Source: Competibacteraceae bacterium UBA2788
GTDB lineage: Bacteria; Pseudomonadota; Gammaproteobacteria; Competibacterales; Competibacteraceae
Reading direction: 5' to 3'
DNA: 17,021 nucleotides
NCBI GenBank assembly: GCA_002352185.1
Contig: DEHY01000233.1
Span: 1-17,021, forward strand
The notes under the pieces were generated by a model. That model was given only the letters and a program-made list of their open reading frames with translations. It was not told the origin of the DNA and searched no databases. Below, in pieces: positions 6,150 to 14,972 of the stretch. The translations under genes and the position numbers were made by a program. The number at the start of each line of letters is the position of its first letter. The first letter of the stretch is position 1.

Positions 6150-7895
6150 TTAATACGCAACCTGCACCAGAAAATTGACCCGTGGACTCAGCCAACCCTC
6201 ATCCCCTATATTCACTTCCTGAAACGGATAGCCCCAATACAGCACCGCATGAGTTTTGGCGCCTGGATCCCAGCGCACTCCTACGCCGGCGCTGTAAATC
6301 GAATTCGGCTCCAAGTCGAACTCGCCCTTGTTTTTAGCCCAGCCATAATCCGCAAATGCAGCCAATTGCACCTGTCCCTCATTAGGGCCGCGACTGACGC
6401 CAGCCAGGGGTAATGCATACACCGGCACGCGGAATTCCAGAGAAGCGACGAAGCAGTTATCGCGCACCAGGGTGTTTTCCGGGTAGCCTCGCACCGTTTC
6501 GAGACCGCCCAGCGCGCACTTTTCCATCGGCAGTAGCGGATCATCAGCCAGTTGCAGAATCGCTTTGAAGATGAGCTGATAAGCCTGTTCCCCGAAGCGC
6601 CGCGCCCATTGCAACTGGCCCAGCCAGGTCACGAACTGGCCGTCAGGCTCATAGGCATTGACCGTCGCCCCGAAGGCGTCAAGACCGAAGCTGAAGGTGG
6701 AACGCGCCGCGATCACCTGATCCAGCCGCCGATCCAGCCATTCCTGAACGAATCGCGCCACCGTCACGGTCGCCTGCCCATCCTCCTCGCCAGGCGCAAA
6801 GGAGAACGGAATGCCCAGCAGAGAGGATTCGCTATGCCGCCGCTCCAGATTGAGGCTCATCGACAAGGTTTGCTGCGGCGTCCGATAGAAAGGATGCGTC
6901 AGGGAGACGCCATAGGTTTGCACTGTGCTGGTGATGTCCAGGGTATCGAAGCGATCCTCGATCACCGAAGTCTCGTTCTGCTCAGCCCACACCTGCGCCA
7001 TAGTCTCGTAGGCATTCAAGGGCCGGGCATAGAACACCCGCCAGTCGGCGGTGCTGCTCTCCAAGCTATGGCCGTAGCTCAACCCCAGACTGTCGCCGAC
7101 TCCGGTCAAATTACGGTCCAGCCCATAAAGATAAGCGCGCGTCGCGCCCACGCTGGGCGGATTGTTGTTGGCGACCGCGAAGCCGATTTCATAGGGCCGA
7201 CTCTCCCGCACGCCCAATTGCAACACACTTTCTCCCGGCTGAACGCCGGGCGCCAGTTCCGCCTGAAGCTGTTCGATCAATGGATTCTGTTGCAGCAATT
7301 GCAGACGGTCCTGGAGTTCCTGAACATTGAGCGGCGCATTCGCCTCCGGCCGCAGGCGGTACTGAAAATAATCAGCGCGCAAATGCGTGTTGCCGATGAC
7401 CTCTACCTCGGACAGCCGGCCTTCGACGATGCGAATGCGCACAATTCCATTTTCGACGGGTTGATCGGGAATGATTGCGCCGGAATTGAGATAGCCCCGC
7501 TCGACGTAATACAACGTCAACTGCCGCCGCACCTCCTGCAACTCTTCGGCGCTGAGCGGGCGATTCGTGTAGGGCGCGGTCACTGCCGCCAGTTCCTCGG
7601 CACTAAATACGGTGTTGCCGGTCAGTTCAAACTGGCGCACCGCCACCCGTTCGCGCATGGACAGCGGCGGTTCGCGGGACGGCGGCAGTGACGGACTGGC
7701 CGACAAGGCCGGCGGGACGGGTCGCGCATAGTCTGGAGTCGCCCAACTCCGTCCCCCCGGCTGCGGTTCCCACGCATCCCTGTCCTGGGAGCCTGCATTG
7801 GGCGGCAACCCCGTCATCAGGCTCAACGCGGCGCCATACCAAACCCGGCAGATGAATCGGCGGAAAGCGTTCTTGGGTTCCATGTTGTTTATCAT
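6150..7895 (-). CDS. TpsB outer-membrane transporter (ShlB/FhaC/HecB family)
   Basis: TpsB proteins are 16-strand outer-membrane barrels that secrete one TpsA partner. The 581-residue product has an N-terminal signal-like segment (about 11-36) and a Pro-rich linker (about 45-78). POTRA 1 is at about 84-161 (VRQFELTGNTVFS to VRIRIVEGRL) and POTRA 2 at about 162-233 (VEVIGNTHLRADYF to LQLGVRESRPY). The barrel spans about 234-581, with the conserved loop-6 motif VRGY at 468-471 and a C-terminal aromatic residue in VNFLVQVAY. Length is normal and the frame is unbroken. ATG at 7895 is supported by AAGG seven bases upstream; an in-frame ATG at 7883 is an alternative. No intact TpsA gene is present in the window; only a relic was found, at 2197-2363 on the other strand. 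It is divergent from yejE (115-base gap). Confidence 0.93.
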   Translation of the reverse strand: MINNMEPKNAFRRFICRVWYGAALSLMTGLPPNAGSQDRDAWEPQPGGRSWATPDYARPVPPALSASPSLPPSREPPLSMRERVAVRQFELTGNTVFSAEELAAVTAPYTNRPLSAEELQEVRRQLTLYYVERGYLNSGAIIPDQPVENGIVRIRIVEGRLSEVEVIGNTHLRADYFQYRLRPEANAPLNVQELQDRLQLLQQNPLIEQLQAELAPGVQPGESVLQLGVRESRPYEIGFAVANNNPPSVGATRAYLYGLDRNLTGVGDSLGLSYGHSLESSTADWRVFYARPLNAYETMAQVWAEQNETSVIEDRFDTLDITSTVQTYGVSLTHPFYRTPQQTLSMSLNLERRHSESSLLGIPFSFAPGEEDGQATVTVARFVQEWLDRRLDQVIAARSTFSFGLDAFGATVNAYEPDGQFVTWLGQLQWARRFGEQAYQLIFKAILQLADDPLLPMEKCALGGLETVRGYPENTLVRDNCFVASLEFRVPVYALPLAGVSRGPNEGQVQLAAFADYGWAKNKGEFDLEPNSIYSAGVGVRWDPGAKTHAVLYWGYPFQEVNIGDEGWLSPRVNFLVQVAY

Positions 7896-8010
7896 TGAAG
7901 AACCTTGGTTTTGACGCTTGAACCTTGCATATTAGCTGAGCTTTTGCCCATTTTTTTCTGAATCGGCAGGCTGATTTTTCCCACCCCCACTCTGAAGCAT
8001 TACGACTGGA

Positions 8011-9051
8011 ATGACTGCATCGCCGTTTCACCTGAGTCCGCTGACCCAGCGCCGATTGGCCCACTTTCGCGCCAACCGGCGCGGATACTGGTCGCTGTGG
8101 TGGTTTCTGCTCCTGTTCGGGCTGAGCCTGGGCGCCGAATTCATCGCCAACAACCGTCCCCTGCTGGTTTATTACCAAGGTTCGTTCTATGCCCCGGTGG
8201 TCAAGGACTACGCCGAAACCGATTTTGGCGGGGTATTTCCCAGTGAAGCCGATTACCGCGATCCGTATCTGGCCGGATTGATCCATGAACACGGCTGGAT
8301 GATTTGGCCGCCGATCCGCTTCCGCTACGACACCGTCAATTACCACTTGCCGGTTCCGGCGCCGGCTCCGCCCTCCGCCGAGAACTGGCTGGGCACCGAC
8401 GATCAGGGCCGCGACGTGCTGGCGCGGCTGATTTATGGCTTGCGACTTTCGGTGCTGTTCGGGCTGCTGCTGACCCTGACTTCTTCGATCATCGGCGTCG
8501 CGGCGGGCGCAGTGCAGGGCTATTTCGGCGGGCGGGTGGATTTGCTGTTCCAGCGCTTTCTGGAAATCTGGGGCGGACTGCCGCAGTTGTTTATCCTGAT
8601 CATCGTCTCCAGCGTGGTGACGCCGGGATTCTGGACCCTGCTGTTCATCCTGATGCTGTTCGGCTGGACCTCGCTGGTCGGCGTAGTGCGGGCGGAGTTT
8701 CTGCGCGCCCGCAATTTCGACTATGTGCGCGCCGCCCGCGCCCTGGGGATGAGCGACGGGCGGATCATGTTCAAGCATGTTCTACCGAACGCCATGGTGG
8801 CGACGCTGACTTTTATGCCGTTTATCCTGTCCGGCTCCATCGTCGCGCTTACCGCGCTGGACTTCCTCGGCCTGGGACTGCCGCCGGGTTCGGCGTCGCT
8901 GGGCGATCTGTTGCGCCAAGGCAAGGAAAATCTGCAAGCGCCGTGGCTGGGCATCGCCGGCTTCGTGGTGCTGGCGCTCATGCTCAGCCTGCTGGTGTTC
9001 GTCGGCGAGGCGGTGCGGGACGCCTTCGATCCGAGAAGAAATTCAGTGTGA
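8011..9051 (+). CDS. yejE: YejE-type ABC transporter permease (peptide/microcin C uptake)
   Basis: This is an inner-membrane permease. In E. coli, YejE works with YejA (binding protein), YejB (permease) and YejF (ATPase) to import oligopeptides and microcin C. The 346-residue product matches YejE along its length: RFRANRRGYWSLW-like N-terminus (18-30), first membrane segment about 28-46, periplasmic segment with SEADYRDPYL (78-87) and ENWLGTDDQGRDVLARLIYG (124-143), and further membrane segments at about 147-168, 190-226, 262-284 and 315-333. The EAA loop contacting the ATPase is AARALGMSDGRIMFKHVLPN (241-260). It ends with VGEAVRDAFDP, a YejE hallmark. The ribosome site is weak. No yejA, yejB or yejF is adjacent: upstream is divergent tpsB and downstream a MacA-like gene, so the permease is separated from its usual partners. 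Confidence 0.9.
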   Translation: MTASPFHLSPLTQRRLAHFRANRRGYWSLWWFLLLFGLSLGAEFIANNRPLLVYYQGSFYAPVVKDYAETDFGGVFPSEADYRDPYLAGLIHEHGWMIWPPIRFRYDTVNYHLPVPAPAPPSAENWLGTDDQGRDVLARLIYGLRLSVLFGLLLTLTSSIIGVAAGAVQGYFGGRVDLLFQRFLEIWGGLPQLFILIIVSSVVTPGFWTLLFILMLFGWTSLVGVVRAEFLRARNFDYVRAARALGMSDGRIMFKHVLPNAMVATLTFMPFILSGSIVALTALDFLGLGLPPGSASLGDLLRQGKENLQAPWLGIAGFVVLALMLSLLVFVGEAVRDAFDPRRNSV

Positions 9052-9119
9052 GCAACGATTTTCAACAATGACCGCGTTTCGGTATCTAATAGCGGCGATG
9101 CCTCCTTCGATTTCTGCTC

Positions 9120-10277
9120 ATGACGCTTTCTAAACCCTCTCTGATCCTGGCCGGATTGATTCTCGCTGTCGGCGCAGCGGCGTTCAGCTACTGGCCGGGC
9201 GGCAAAACCCAGCCGCAACTCCGCTACCGCAGCCAGATCGTGGATCGCGGCGACATCGTTCAAACCATCACCGCGAACGGCGCTCTGAATCCGGTGGTGC
9301 TGGTCAATGTGGGCACCCAGGTATCCGGCACCGTTCGGAAAATCCATGCGGATTTCAACGACCGGGTGAGTGAAAACCAGACGCTGGCCGAACTCGATCC
9401 GGCGCTGTTCCAGGCTCAGGTCAGGCAGAGCGAAGCGAACGTGTTGAGCGCCCAGGCGGCGCTGCACCTGGCGCAGATCAAGATCGAGCGGATCATCCTC
9501 CTCCAGCGCAAAAATCTGGTGGCCAAGGAGGAACTGGACATCGCTCGGCAGCAGGTGGACGCCGCAACCGCCCAGGTCAAACTGGCCGAAGCGCAACGGG
9601 AACGGGATCAGATTAACCTGCGCAACAGCGTGATCCGCTCACCGATTTCCGGGGTGGTGGTGGCCCGCAGCGTGGATGTGGGCCAGACCGTCGCCGCCAA
9701 TTTCCAGACCCCAACCCTGTTCCAGATCGCCCAGGATTTACGGCAAATGCAGATCAACACCAGCATCGCCGAAGCCGATGTGGGCAGCCTTCAGCCTGGA
9801 ATGGCCGCAACTTTTACCGTGGATGCGTACCCCGATCAGCGGTTCCAGGGCCGCATCCGTCAGGTGCGTCTCAACCCGACCATTCAGCAGAACGTAGTGA
9901 CCTACAACGTGGTGGTGGACGTAGACAACGCCGATGGCCGACTGATGCCGGGGATGACCGCCTACGTCAGCGTCAACACTGCTGGGCGCAAGAACGTGTT
10001 GCGGGCGCCGAACGCCGCCCTGAGCTTCCAGCCGCGCCGCGCCGACGATGAGGACGGCGGCCCACGCCCGCCCGCCAAGGAGCGTAAAACCCAGGTGCAT
10101 GTTCTCGACGAGCGCGGGCGACTCAAACCGGTGCCGGTGGAAACCGGCCTCACCGACAACACGCTGACCGAGATCCTCAGCGGCGACCTCAAGCCGGGCG
10201 ACCGGGTCGTGACCCGCGAAACCGGCGGCAAGCGCGACGCGGGCGCGGGCAGCGGCAATTTCCGGTTCAGAATGTAG
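9120..10277 (+). CDS. MacA-like periplasmic adaptor of an ABC efflux pump
   Basis: This HlyD/MacA-type membrane-fusion protein links an inner-membrane ABC exporter to an outer-membrane channel. The 385-residue product has one N-terminal membrane anchor (about 7-25) and no lipobox Cys. The first lipoyl half has VGTQVSGTVRKIHADFNDRV (64-83), followed by an alpha-hairpin (about 95-168) and the second lipoyl half at SPISGVVVARSVDVGQTV (174-191). A beta-barrel (about 207-288) contains LMPGMTAYVSV, and a membrane-proximal domain (about 290-370) contains GLKPGDRVV-like DLKPGDRVV. A charged Gly/Arg-rich tail ends it. The ribosome site is poor. The ATPase gene starts two bases after the stop, so the three genes 9120-12195 form one operon. 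No TolC-type channel gene is in the window. Substrate unknown; symbol withheld because MacA is one of several similar families. Confidence 0.9.
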   Translation: MTLSKPSLILAGLILAVGAAAFSYWPGGKTQPQLRYRSQIVDRGDIVQTITANGALNPVVLVNVGTQVSGTVRKIHADFNDRVSENQTLAELDPALFQAQVRQSEANVLSAQAALHLAQIKIERIILLQRKNLVAKEELDIARQQVDAATAQVKLAEAQRERDQINLRNSVIRSPISGVVVARSVDVGQTVAANFQTPTLFQIAQDLRQMQINTSIAEADVGSLQPGMAATFTVDAYPDQRFQGRIRQVRLNPTIQQNVVTYNVVVDVDNADGRLMPGMTAYVSVNTAGRKNVLRAPNAALSFQPRRADDEDGGPRPPAKERKTQVHVLDERGRLKPVPVETGLTDNTLTEILSGDLKPGDRVVTRETGGKRDAGAGSGNFRFRM

Positions 10278-10279
10278 GC

Positions 10280-10975
10280 ATGGAACCGCTGATTCAGGTC
10301 ACTGGGCTGGGCAAGGATTACCCGCTGGCCGGCGGCGGGCTGACCCCGGTATTGCGCGACCTTGATCTGAGTATTGCGCCGGGTGAGTTCGTGGCGATTA
10401 TGGGACCCTCCGGTTCGGGCAAATCCACCTTCATGAACATTCTGGGTTGTCTCGATACGCCCAGCGCCGGCGCTTATCACCTGGCCGGACAGCCGGTGGC
10501 CAAGCTGGATCCGGACCGGCTGGCGGAATTGCGCAATCGTCACATCGGCTTCGTATTTCAGGGGTTCAACCTGCTGCAACGCTCCAGCATTCTGGACAAT
10601 GTCGGGTTGCCGTTGCTGTATGCCGGGATCGCCAAGGCGGAACGGCGGCGGCGGGCGCAGGCCCTGCTGGAGCAAGTCGGGCTGGGCCACCGCGCCGACG
10701 CCCGTCCCAACCAACTGTCCGGCGGCCAGCAACAGCGCGTCGCCATTGCCCGCGCCTTGGCGAACCAGCCGCCGCTGATTCTGGCCGATGAGCCGACCGG
10801 CAATCTCGACACCCAGACCAGCAACGAGATCATGGCCCTGTTCAGCCGACTCAATGCGGAACGAGGCATTACCTTGATTCTGGTCACTCACGAACCGGAT
10901 ATCGCCCGTTACGCCCGCCGTCTGGTGCGCTTCAAGGACGGGCATATCGTCCACGACGGCGAGGTGCGGCTATGA
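10280..10975 (+). CDS. MacB-like ABC exporter ATPase (LolD/MacB type)
   Basis: The 231-residue ATPase energises the FtsX-type permease encoded next. All ABC motifs are intact: Walker [10 protein letters not shown] (42-50), Q-loop Q94 in FVFQGFNLL, signature LSGGQ (146-150), Walker B LILADEP (166-172) with catalytic E171, D-loop GNLD (174-177) and switch H204 in LVTHEP. LNILGCLD-like FMNILGCLD after Walker A is typical of the MacB/LolD family. It starts two bases after the adaptor stop, without a clear ribosome site of its own, which suggests translational coupling, and its last four bases overlap the permease start (ATGA). In E. coli MacB the ATPase and permease are one protein; here they are separate, which is common in this family. 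Confidence 0.95.
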   Translation: MEPLIQVTGLGKDYPLAGGGLTPVLRDLDLSIAPGEFVAIMGPSGSGKSTFMNILGCLDTPSAGAYHLAGQPVAKLDPDRLAELRNRHIGFVFQGFNLLQRSSILDNVGLPLLYAGIAKAERRRRAQALLEQVGLGHRADARPNQLSGGQQQRVAIARALANQPPLILADEPTGNLDTQTSNEIMALFSRLNAERGITLILVTHEPDIARYARRLVRFKDGHIVHDGEVRL

Positions 10976-12195
10976 GCTGGCACACCGCTCCCGCCGAGGC
11001 CTGGCAAGCCCTGGGCGCCAACCGGCTGCGCACCGCGCTCACCATGCTCGGCATGATCATCGGGGTTGGTGCGGTGGTGCTGATGCTGGCCGTCGGCGAA
11101 GGGGCGCGCAGTACCGTGAACCAGGCGATCAACGCCATGGGCAGCGAGTTATTGCTGGTGACGCCCGGCGCCAGCAGCGCCAGCGGCCTGCGGTTCAGCG
11201 CCGGCACTGCGTCCACGCTGACCTTGAGCGACGCCCAGGCGATGACGCAACTGGCCTCGCTGAGCGCGGTCGCGCCGGTGTTTCCCAACAGCGCGCAACT
11301 GGTTTACGGCTCCAGCAACTGGAACACCACCGTCTACGGCGCAACCCCAGACTATCTGACGGTGCGTTCCTGGAACCTGGAATCCGGCCAGCCGTTCACC
11401 GCCAGCGATGTGCGGCGCGGGGCGCGGGTGGCGCTGATTGGTCAGCAGGTGGTCAGCAATCTGTTCGGCAGCCAGGACCCGCTGGGGCAAACCCTCCGGG
11501 TCAAGAATCTGCCCTTTGTGGTGGTCGGGGTGTTGGAACGCAAGGGGCAGTCGCTGGACGGGCGCGATCAGGACGACGCGATCATCGTGCCGATCACCGC
11601 CGCCCAGACCAAGCTGTTCGGCAACGCCTTCCCCGGCACGGTGCGTTTCATTACCGCCCAGGCCCGTTCCGCCGCGCACATGGCGGACGCCGAAGCCGAC
11701 ATTACCCAACTGCTGCGCGCCCGCCATCGGCTGGGGGAAGGCGAAGACAACGATTTTACCCTTCGCAACCTGACGGCGATTGCGGAAACCGCCGCGCTGT
11801 CGGCGCGGGCATTGGCGGTGATGCTGGGGGCTATCGCTTCGGTATCGCTGCTGGTTGGCGGCATCGGGATCATGAACATCATGCTGGTGTCCGTCACCGA
11901 ACGCACCCGCGAGATTGGCATTCGCATGGCGATTGGCGCTCGCCACCGCGACATCCTGCTGCAATTCCTGCTGGAGGCGCTGCTGTTGTGCGGACTCGGC
12001 GGACTGGCCGGGGCGGCGCTGGGCGTGGGCGGGGCGTGGCTGGTCAGCGAACTGGCCGAGATGACCGTCGTCGTTACCGCCCGCTCCATGGCGCTGTCGT
12101 TCCTGTTTGCGGCAGGCATCGGCGTATTTTTTGGCTTCTATCCCGCCCGCAAGGCGGCGTTGCTGAAGCCGGTCGAGGCGTTGCGGCATGAGTAA
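10972..12195 (+). CDS. MacB-like FtsX-type ABC exporter permease
   Basis: The 407-residue inner-membrane subunit has the MacB layout. TM1 is at about 22-42 (TALTMLGMIIGVGAVVLMLA), followed by a large periplasmic domain (about 45-275, with ARVALIGQQVVSNLFG and DPLGQTLRV). Three C-terminal segments form the FtsX domain: about 282-306, 333-358 and 371-391. The coupling region VTERTREIGIRMAIGARHRDIL (308-329) and the C-terminal FYPARKAALLKPVEALRHE are characteristic. The start overlaps the ATPase stop by four bases, with GAGG seven bases upstream of the ATG. With the adaptor and ATPase it should form a mechanotransmission-type pump that expels a periplasmic substrate; MacAB relatives move macrolides, peptides or lipid-like molecules. 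Which of these applies cannot be told. Confidence 0.93.
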   Translation: MSWHTAPAEAWQALGANRLRTALTMLGMIIGVGAVVLMLAVGEGARSTVNQAINAMGSELLLVTPGASSASGLRFSAGTASTLTLSDAQAMTQLASLSAVAPVFPNSAQLVYGSSNWNTTVYGATPDYLTVRSWNLESGQPFTASDVRRGARVALIGQQVVSNLFGSQDPLGQTLRVKNLPFVVVGVLERKGQSLDGRDQDDAIIVPITAAQTKLFGNAFPGTVRFITAQARSAAHMADAEADITQLLRARHRLGEGEDNDFTLRNLTAIAETAALSARALAVMLGAIASVSLLVGGIGIMNIMLVSVTERTREIGIRMAIGARHRDILLQFLLEALLLCGLGGLAGAALGVGGAWLVSELAEMTVVVTARSMALSFLFAAGIGVFFGFYPARKAALLKPVEALRHE

Positions 12196-12207
12196 GCCGC
12201 CGCCCAT

Positions 12208-12233
12208 AAAAAAGCCGACCCGCAGGTCGGCTT
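12208..12233 (-). terminator. Rho-independent terminator of pckG, between convergent genes
   Basis: A perfect 9-bp stem (AAGCCGACC, 12212-12220, with GGTCGGCTT, 12225-12233) closes on a CGCA tetraloop. On the minus strand it is followed by six T (A run 12208-12213 on plus). It lies 23 bases after the pckG stop. On the plus strand the tail is only TTGAAC, so termination of the efflux operon here is probably weaker. Confidence 0.88.
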
Positions 12234-12256
12234 GAACATTCCCGCAATACCCGGAA

Positions 12257-14110
12257 TCAGGCCGCCGCAGCGACCGTCCACACTTCCGGCGCTTTCTCGG
12301 CGCGCGCCCCGAACTCTTGGCGCTGCTTTTCGAGTTCCGGCGGCAGTTGCGCGCCAAACTTGGCGAAGAAGGTCTTAATCTCCTCGATTTCGCTCAGGGC
12401 TTCATCGCGCTTGATGCTGGTGATGGTCTCGAACTGCTCCTTGGAGAAATCCAGGCCCTGCAGATCCAGATCCTCGTAGCGCGGCATCAGCCCGAACGAG
12501 CTTTCCACGGCGCCGACTTGGCCATTAACACGCTCGACGATCCACTTGAGGACGCGCATGTTCTGACCGTAGCCCGGCCACACGAACTTGCCGTTCTGGT
12601 CCTTGCGGAACCAGTTGGTGCGGAAAATCATGGGCAGCTTGAGTCCCGGTTTCTTGCCCATGTTGACCCAGTGGCCCCAGTAGCTCGCCATGTTGTAGCC
12701 GCAGAACGGCAGCATGGCGAACGGATCGCGCCGGATGCCGGTCACGCCAATGGCCGCCGCAGTCGCTTCCGAACCCATGGTGGCTGCCATGAACACGCCA
12801 TGATTCCAGTCAAACGCCTGATACACCAGCGGGAAGGTCTTGGACAGGCGACCGCCGAAGATGAAGGCCGAAATCGGCACGCCCGCAGGATCTTCCCAGG
12901 CGGGATCAATGGTCGGGCATTGCGCTGCCGGAGCGGTAAAGCGGGAGTTGGCGTGCGCGCCCAACCGGCCACAGTCCGGGGTCCAGTCCTGGCCGGTCCA
13001 GTCAATACCGTGCGCCGGCGGTTCTACGCCCATCCCTTCCCACCACACGTCGCCGTCGTCGGTCAGTACGACATTGGTGAAGATGGAGTTGGCCTTGCAC
13101 GATTCCATCGCCATCGGGTTAGAATCGTAGGAGGTGCCGGGCGCGACGCCGAAGAACCCGGCCTCGGGGTTAATGGCGCGCAGGGTGCCATCGGCGGTGG
13201 GCTTGATCCAGGCGATATCGTCGCCGACGGTCAACGCCTTCCAGTTGCCGAAGCCCTTGGGCGGGACGATCATGGCCAGGTTGGTCTTGCCGCAGGCGCT
13301 GGGGAACGCCGCCGCCACATAGGTCTTCTCGCCCTTGGGCGATTCGAGGCCGAGGATCAGCATATGCTCGGCCAGCCAGCCTTCGTCGCGGGCCATGGAC
13401 GAAGCGATGCGCAGCGCCAGGCACTTCTTGCCCAATAGCGCGTTGCCGCCATAGCCGGAGCCGTAGGACCAGATTTCGCGGGTTTCGGGGAAATGGACAA
13501 TGGCCTTGCGACCAATGTCCGGCTCGCACGGCCACGGCACATCTTTCTGTCCGGGAGCCAGCGGCGCGCCCACCGAATGCACGCACGGCACAAAGAAACC
13601 ATCGCTGCCCAGCGCGTCGAGTACCTTCTGACCCATGCGGGTCATAATCTTCATGTTGATCACGACATAAGCCGAATCGGAAAGCTCGATACCGATCTGG
13701 GCAATCGGGCTGCCGATGGGACCCATGCTGAACGGGATGACGTACAGGGTGCGACCCTTCATGCAGCCGTTCATCAGCCCTTTCAACTGCGCCCGCATTT
13801 CGTCCGGCGGCGCCCAGTTGTTGGTCGGACCGGCATCTTCCTTGTTCAGGCTGCAAATGAAGGTGCGGTCTTCAACGCGCGCCACATCGGATGGATGCGA
13901 CCGAGCCAGAAAGGAGTTGGGCCGCTTTACCGGATCCAGTTTGGTGAAGGTTCCCGCAGCGACCAGTTCGGCGCACAGGCGCTGATACTCTTCCTCCGAA
14001 CCGTCGCACCAGACGACGTGATCGGGCTGAGTCAGGGCGGCGATCTCGTCTACCCAATTCAACAACTTGGCGTTGCTAGTCCGGTTTTTGCCATCGTGAG
14101 TGATTGCCAT
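12257..14110 (-). CDS. pckG: Phosphoenolpyruvate carboxykinase, GTP-dependent
   Basis: This cytosolic enzyme interconverts oxaloacetate plus GTP with phosphoenolpyruvate, CO2 and GDP. The 617-residue length is typical of the GTP class (EC 4.1.1.32); the ATP-type enzyme is shorter and unrelated in motif detail. Visible motifs are R81-T83 region [22 protein letters not shown] (218-230), kinase-1 loop [12 protein letters not shown] (269-280) with the reactive Cys C273, kinase-2 VGDDIAW (295-301), the [12 protein letters not shown] segment (314-325), and FIFGGR near the nucleotide site. The start has AGGAG about ten bases upstream. A strong terminator follows. Its gap to msrA is 137 bases, so it is probably transcribed alone. 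It acts in gluconeogenesis or anaplerosis. No regulatory site was recognised upstream. Confidence 0.97.
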   Translation of the reverse strand: MAITHDGKNRTSNAKLLNWVDEIAALTQPDHVVWCDGSEEEYQRLCAELVAAGTFTKLDPVKRPNSFLARSHPSDVARVEDRTFICSLNKEDAGPTNNWAPPDEMRAQLKGLMNGCMKGRTLYVIPFSMGPIGSPIAQIGIELSDSAYVVINMKIMTRMGQKVLDALGSDGFFVPCVHSVGAPLAPGQKDVPWPCEPDIGRKAIVHFPETREIWSYGSGYGGNALLGKKCLALRIASSMARDEGWLAEHMLILGLESPKGEKTYVAAAFPSACGKTNLAMIVPPKGFGNWKALTVGDDIAWIKPTADGTLRAINPEAGFFGVAPGTSYDSNPMAMESCKANSIFTNVVLTDDGDVWWEGMGVEPPAHGIDWTGQDWTPDCGRLGAHANSRFTAPAAQCPTIDPAWEDPAGVPISAFIFGGRLSKTFPLVYQAFDWNHGVFMAATMGSEATAAAIGVTGIRRDPFAMLPFCGYNMASYWGHWVNMGKKPGLKLPMIFRTNWFRKDQNGKFVWPGYGQNMRVLKWIVERVNGQVGAVESSFGLMPRYEDLDLQGLDFSKEQFETITSIKRDEALSEIEEIKTFFAKFGAQLPPELEKQRQEFGARAEKAPEVWTVAAAA

Positions 14111-14205
14111 CTTATAGACTCTCCTGGTTTCGGTTGCTGTGGGGTTGAAGAGCGGTTAAACGGTGCGAGGCTGCCGCCATCGGCTCTGGATGAAGGCCGG
14201 AAACG

Positions 14206-14221
14206 CCGGTTGCGAAACCGG
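14206..14221. repeat. Short hairpin downstream of msrA, possible weak terminator
   Basis: CCGGTT (14206-14211) and AACCGG (14216-14221) form a 6-bp stem with a GCGA loop. On the minus strand, reading out of msrA (stop at 14248), the tail is GGCGTTTCC, with only three T, so termination would be inefficient and some readthrough into pckG is possible. Confidence 0.3.
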
Positions 14222-14247
14222 TTTAACCATGAGTAGCAAGGTTATCA

Positions 14248-14913
14248 TCAAGCGGTTTTGGATGCCACCAATCCCACCGGACAAACCACCCCGGTACCGG
14301 CCAGTCCGCAGTAGCCGCCGGGGTTCTTGGCCAGATATTGCTGGTGATATTCCTCGGCATAATAGAACGGTGGCGCAGGCCGGATTTCGGTGGTGATCGG
14401 GCCATGACCGGCGGCGCGCAGGGCCTGCTGGTATGCGGATCGGGAAGCTTCGGCGGCGGCCTGCTGCTCCGGGTCATGGCTGTAGATCGCCGAGCGGTAT
14501 TGAGTGCCGGTATCGTTGCCCTGGCGCATGCCCTGAGTGGGATCGTGCGCCTCCCAGAACACTGCGAGCAAGGCGGCGTAGCTGATGATTTCGGGATCGA
14601 ACACCACGCGCACCACTTCGGCATGGCCGGTCTGCCCCGTGCAGACCTCCTCATAGCCGGGATTCGGGGTATGGCCGCCCGCATAGCCCACCATAGTCGA
14701 ATACACCCCGTCGAGGGTCCAGAACCGCCGCTCGGCGCCCCAGAAACAGCCCAGGCCGAACACGGCCAGTTGCAGACCTTCGGGGAAGGGCGGCGCGATC
14801 CGGTTGCCGTTAACGTAGTGCTGTTGCGGAACCGGCAGTGGTTGCGCACGGCCGGGCAGGGCCTGTTCGGGGCTGGGCAGAGTGAGGGCTTTCCTGGCGT
14901 AGAAACCAAACAT
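14248..14913 (-). CDS. msrA: Peptide-methionine (S)-S-oxide reductase
   Basis: MsrA reduces methionine-S-sulfoxide in proteins, repairing oxidative damage using thioredoxin. The 221-residue product resembles E. coli MsrA throughout. It has catalytic Cys C56 in [64 protein letters not shown] and [16 protein letters not shown]. Two C-terminal cysteines, C202 (GGYCGLAG) and C211 (VVCP), match the recycling pair of the E. coli type. The frame extends upstream to TTG 14937 and ATG 14928. ATG 14913 is preferred because GGAG sits nine bases upstream and the resulting N-terminus ([10 protein letters not shown]) aligns with E. coli MsrA. It starts 59 bases after the end of the recQ-type gene and may be co-transcribed with it. 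Confidence 0.95.
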   Translation of the reverse strand: MFGFYARKALTLPSPEQALPGRAQPLPVPQQHYVNGNRIAPPFPEGLQLAVFGLGCFWGAERRFWTLDGVYSTMVGYAGGHTPNPGYEEVCTGQTGHAEVVRVVFDPEIISYAALLAVFWEAHDPTQGMRQGNDTGTQYRSAIYSHDPEQQAAAEASRSAYQQALRAAGHGPITTEIRPAPPFYYAEEYHQQYLAKNPGGYCGLAGTGVVCPVGLVASKTA

Positions 14914-14972
14914 GGCGCAAATCTCCATCAGAGGCAATGCTGCGTTGACCCGCAGTCCCAGCCGAGGTTCAG

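Noticed and set aside
6552..7691. Long plus-strand open frame (379 codons) opposite tpsB
   Set aside because: It is a mirror of the tpsB coding frame in GC-rich DNA; its Gln/Arg/His-rich product shows no domain.
7627..8778. 383-codon minus-strand frame running across the tpsB-yejE gap
   Set aside because: It overlaps two well-supported genes in other frames, and its product is Gln/Arg-rich low complexity.
12317..13438. 373-codon plus-strand frame opposite pckG
   Set aside because: pckG is certain from its motifs; the opposite frame is open only because of codon bias.
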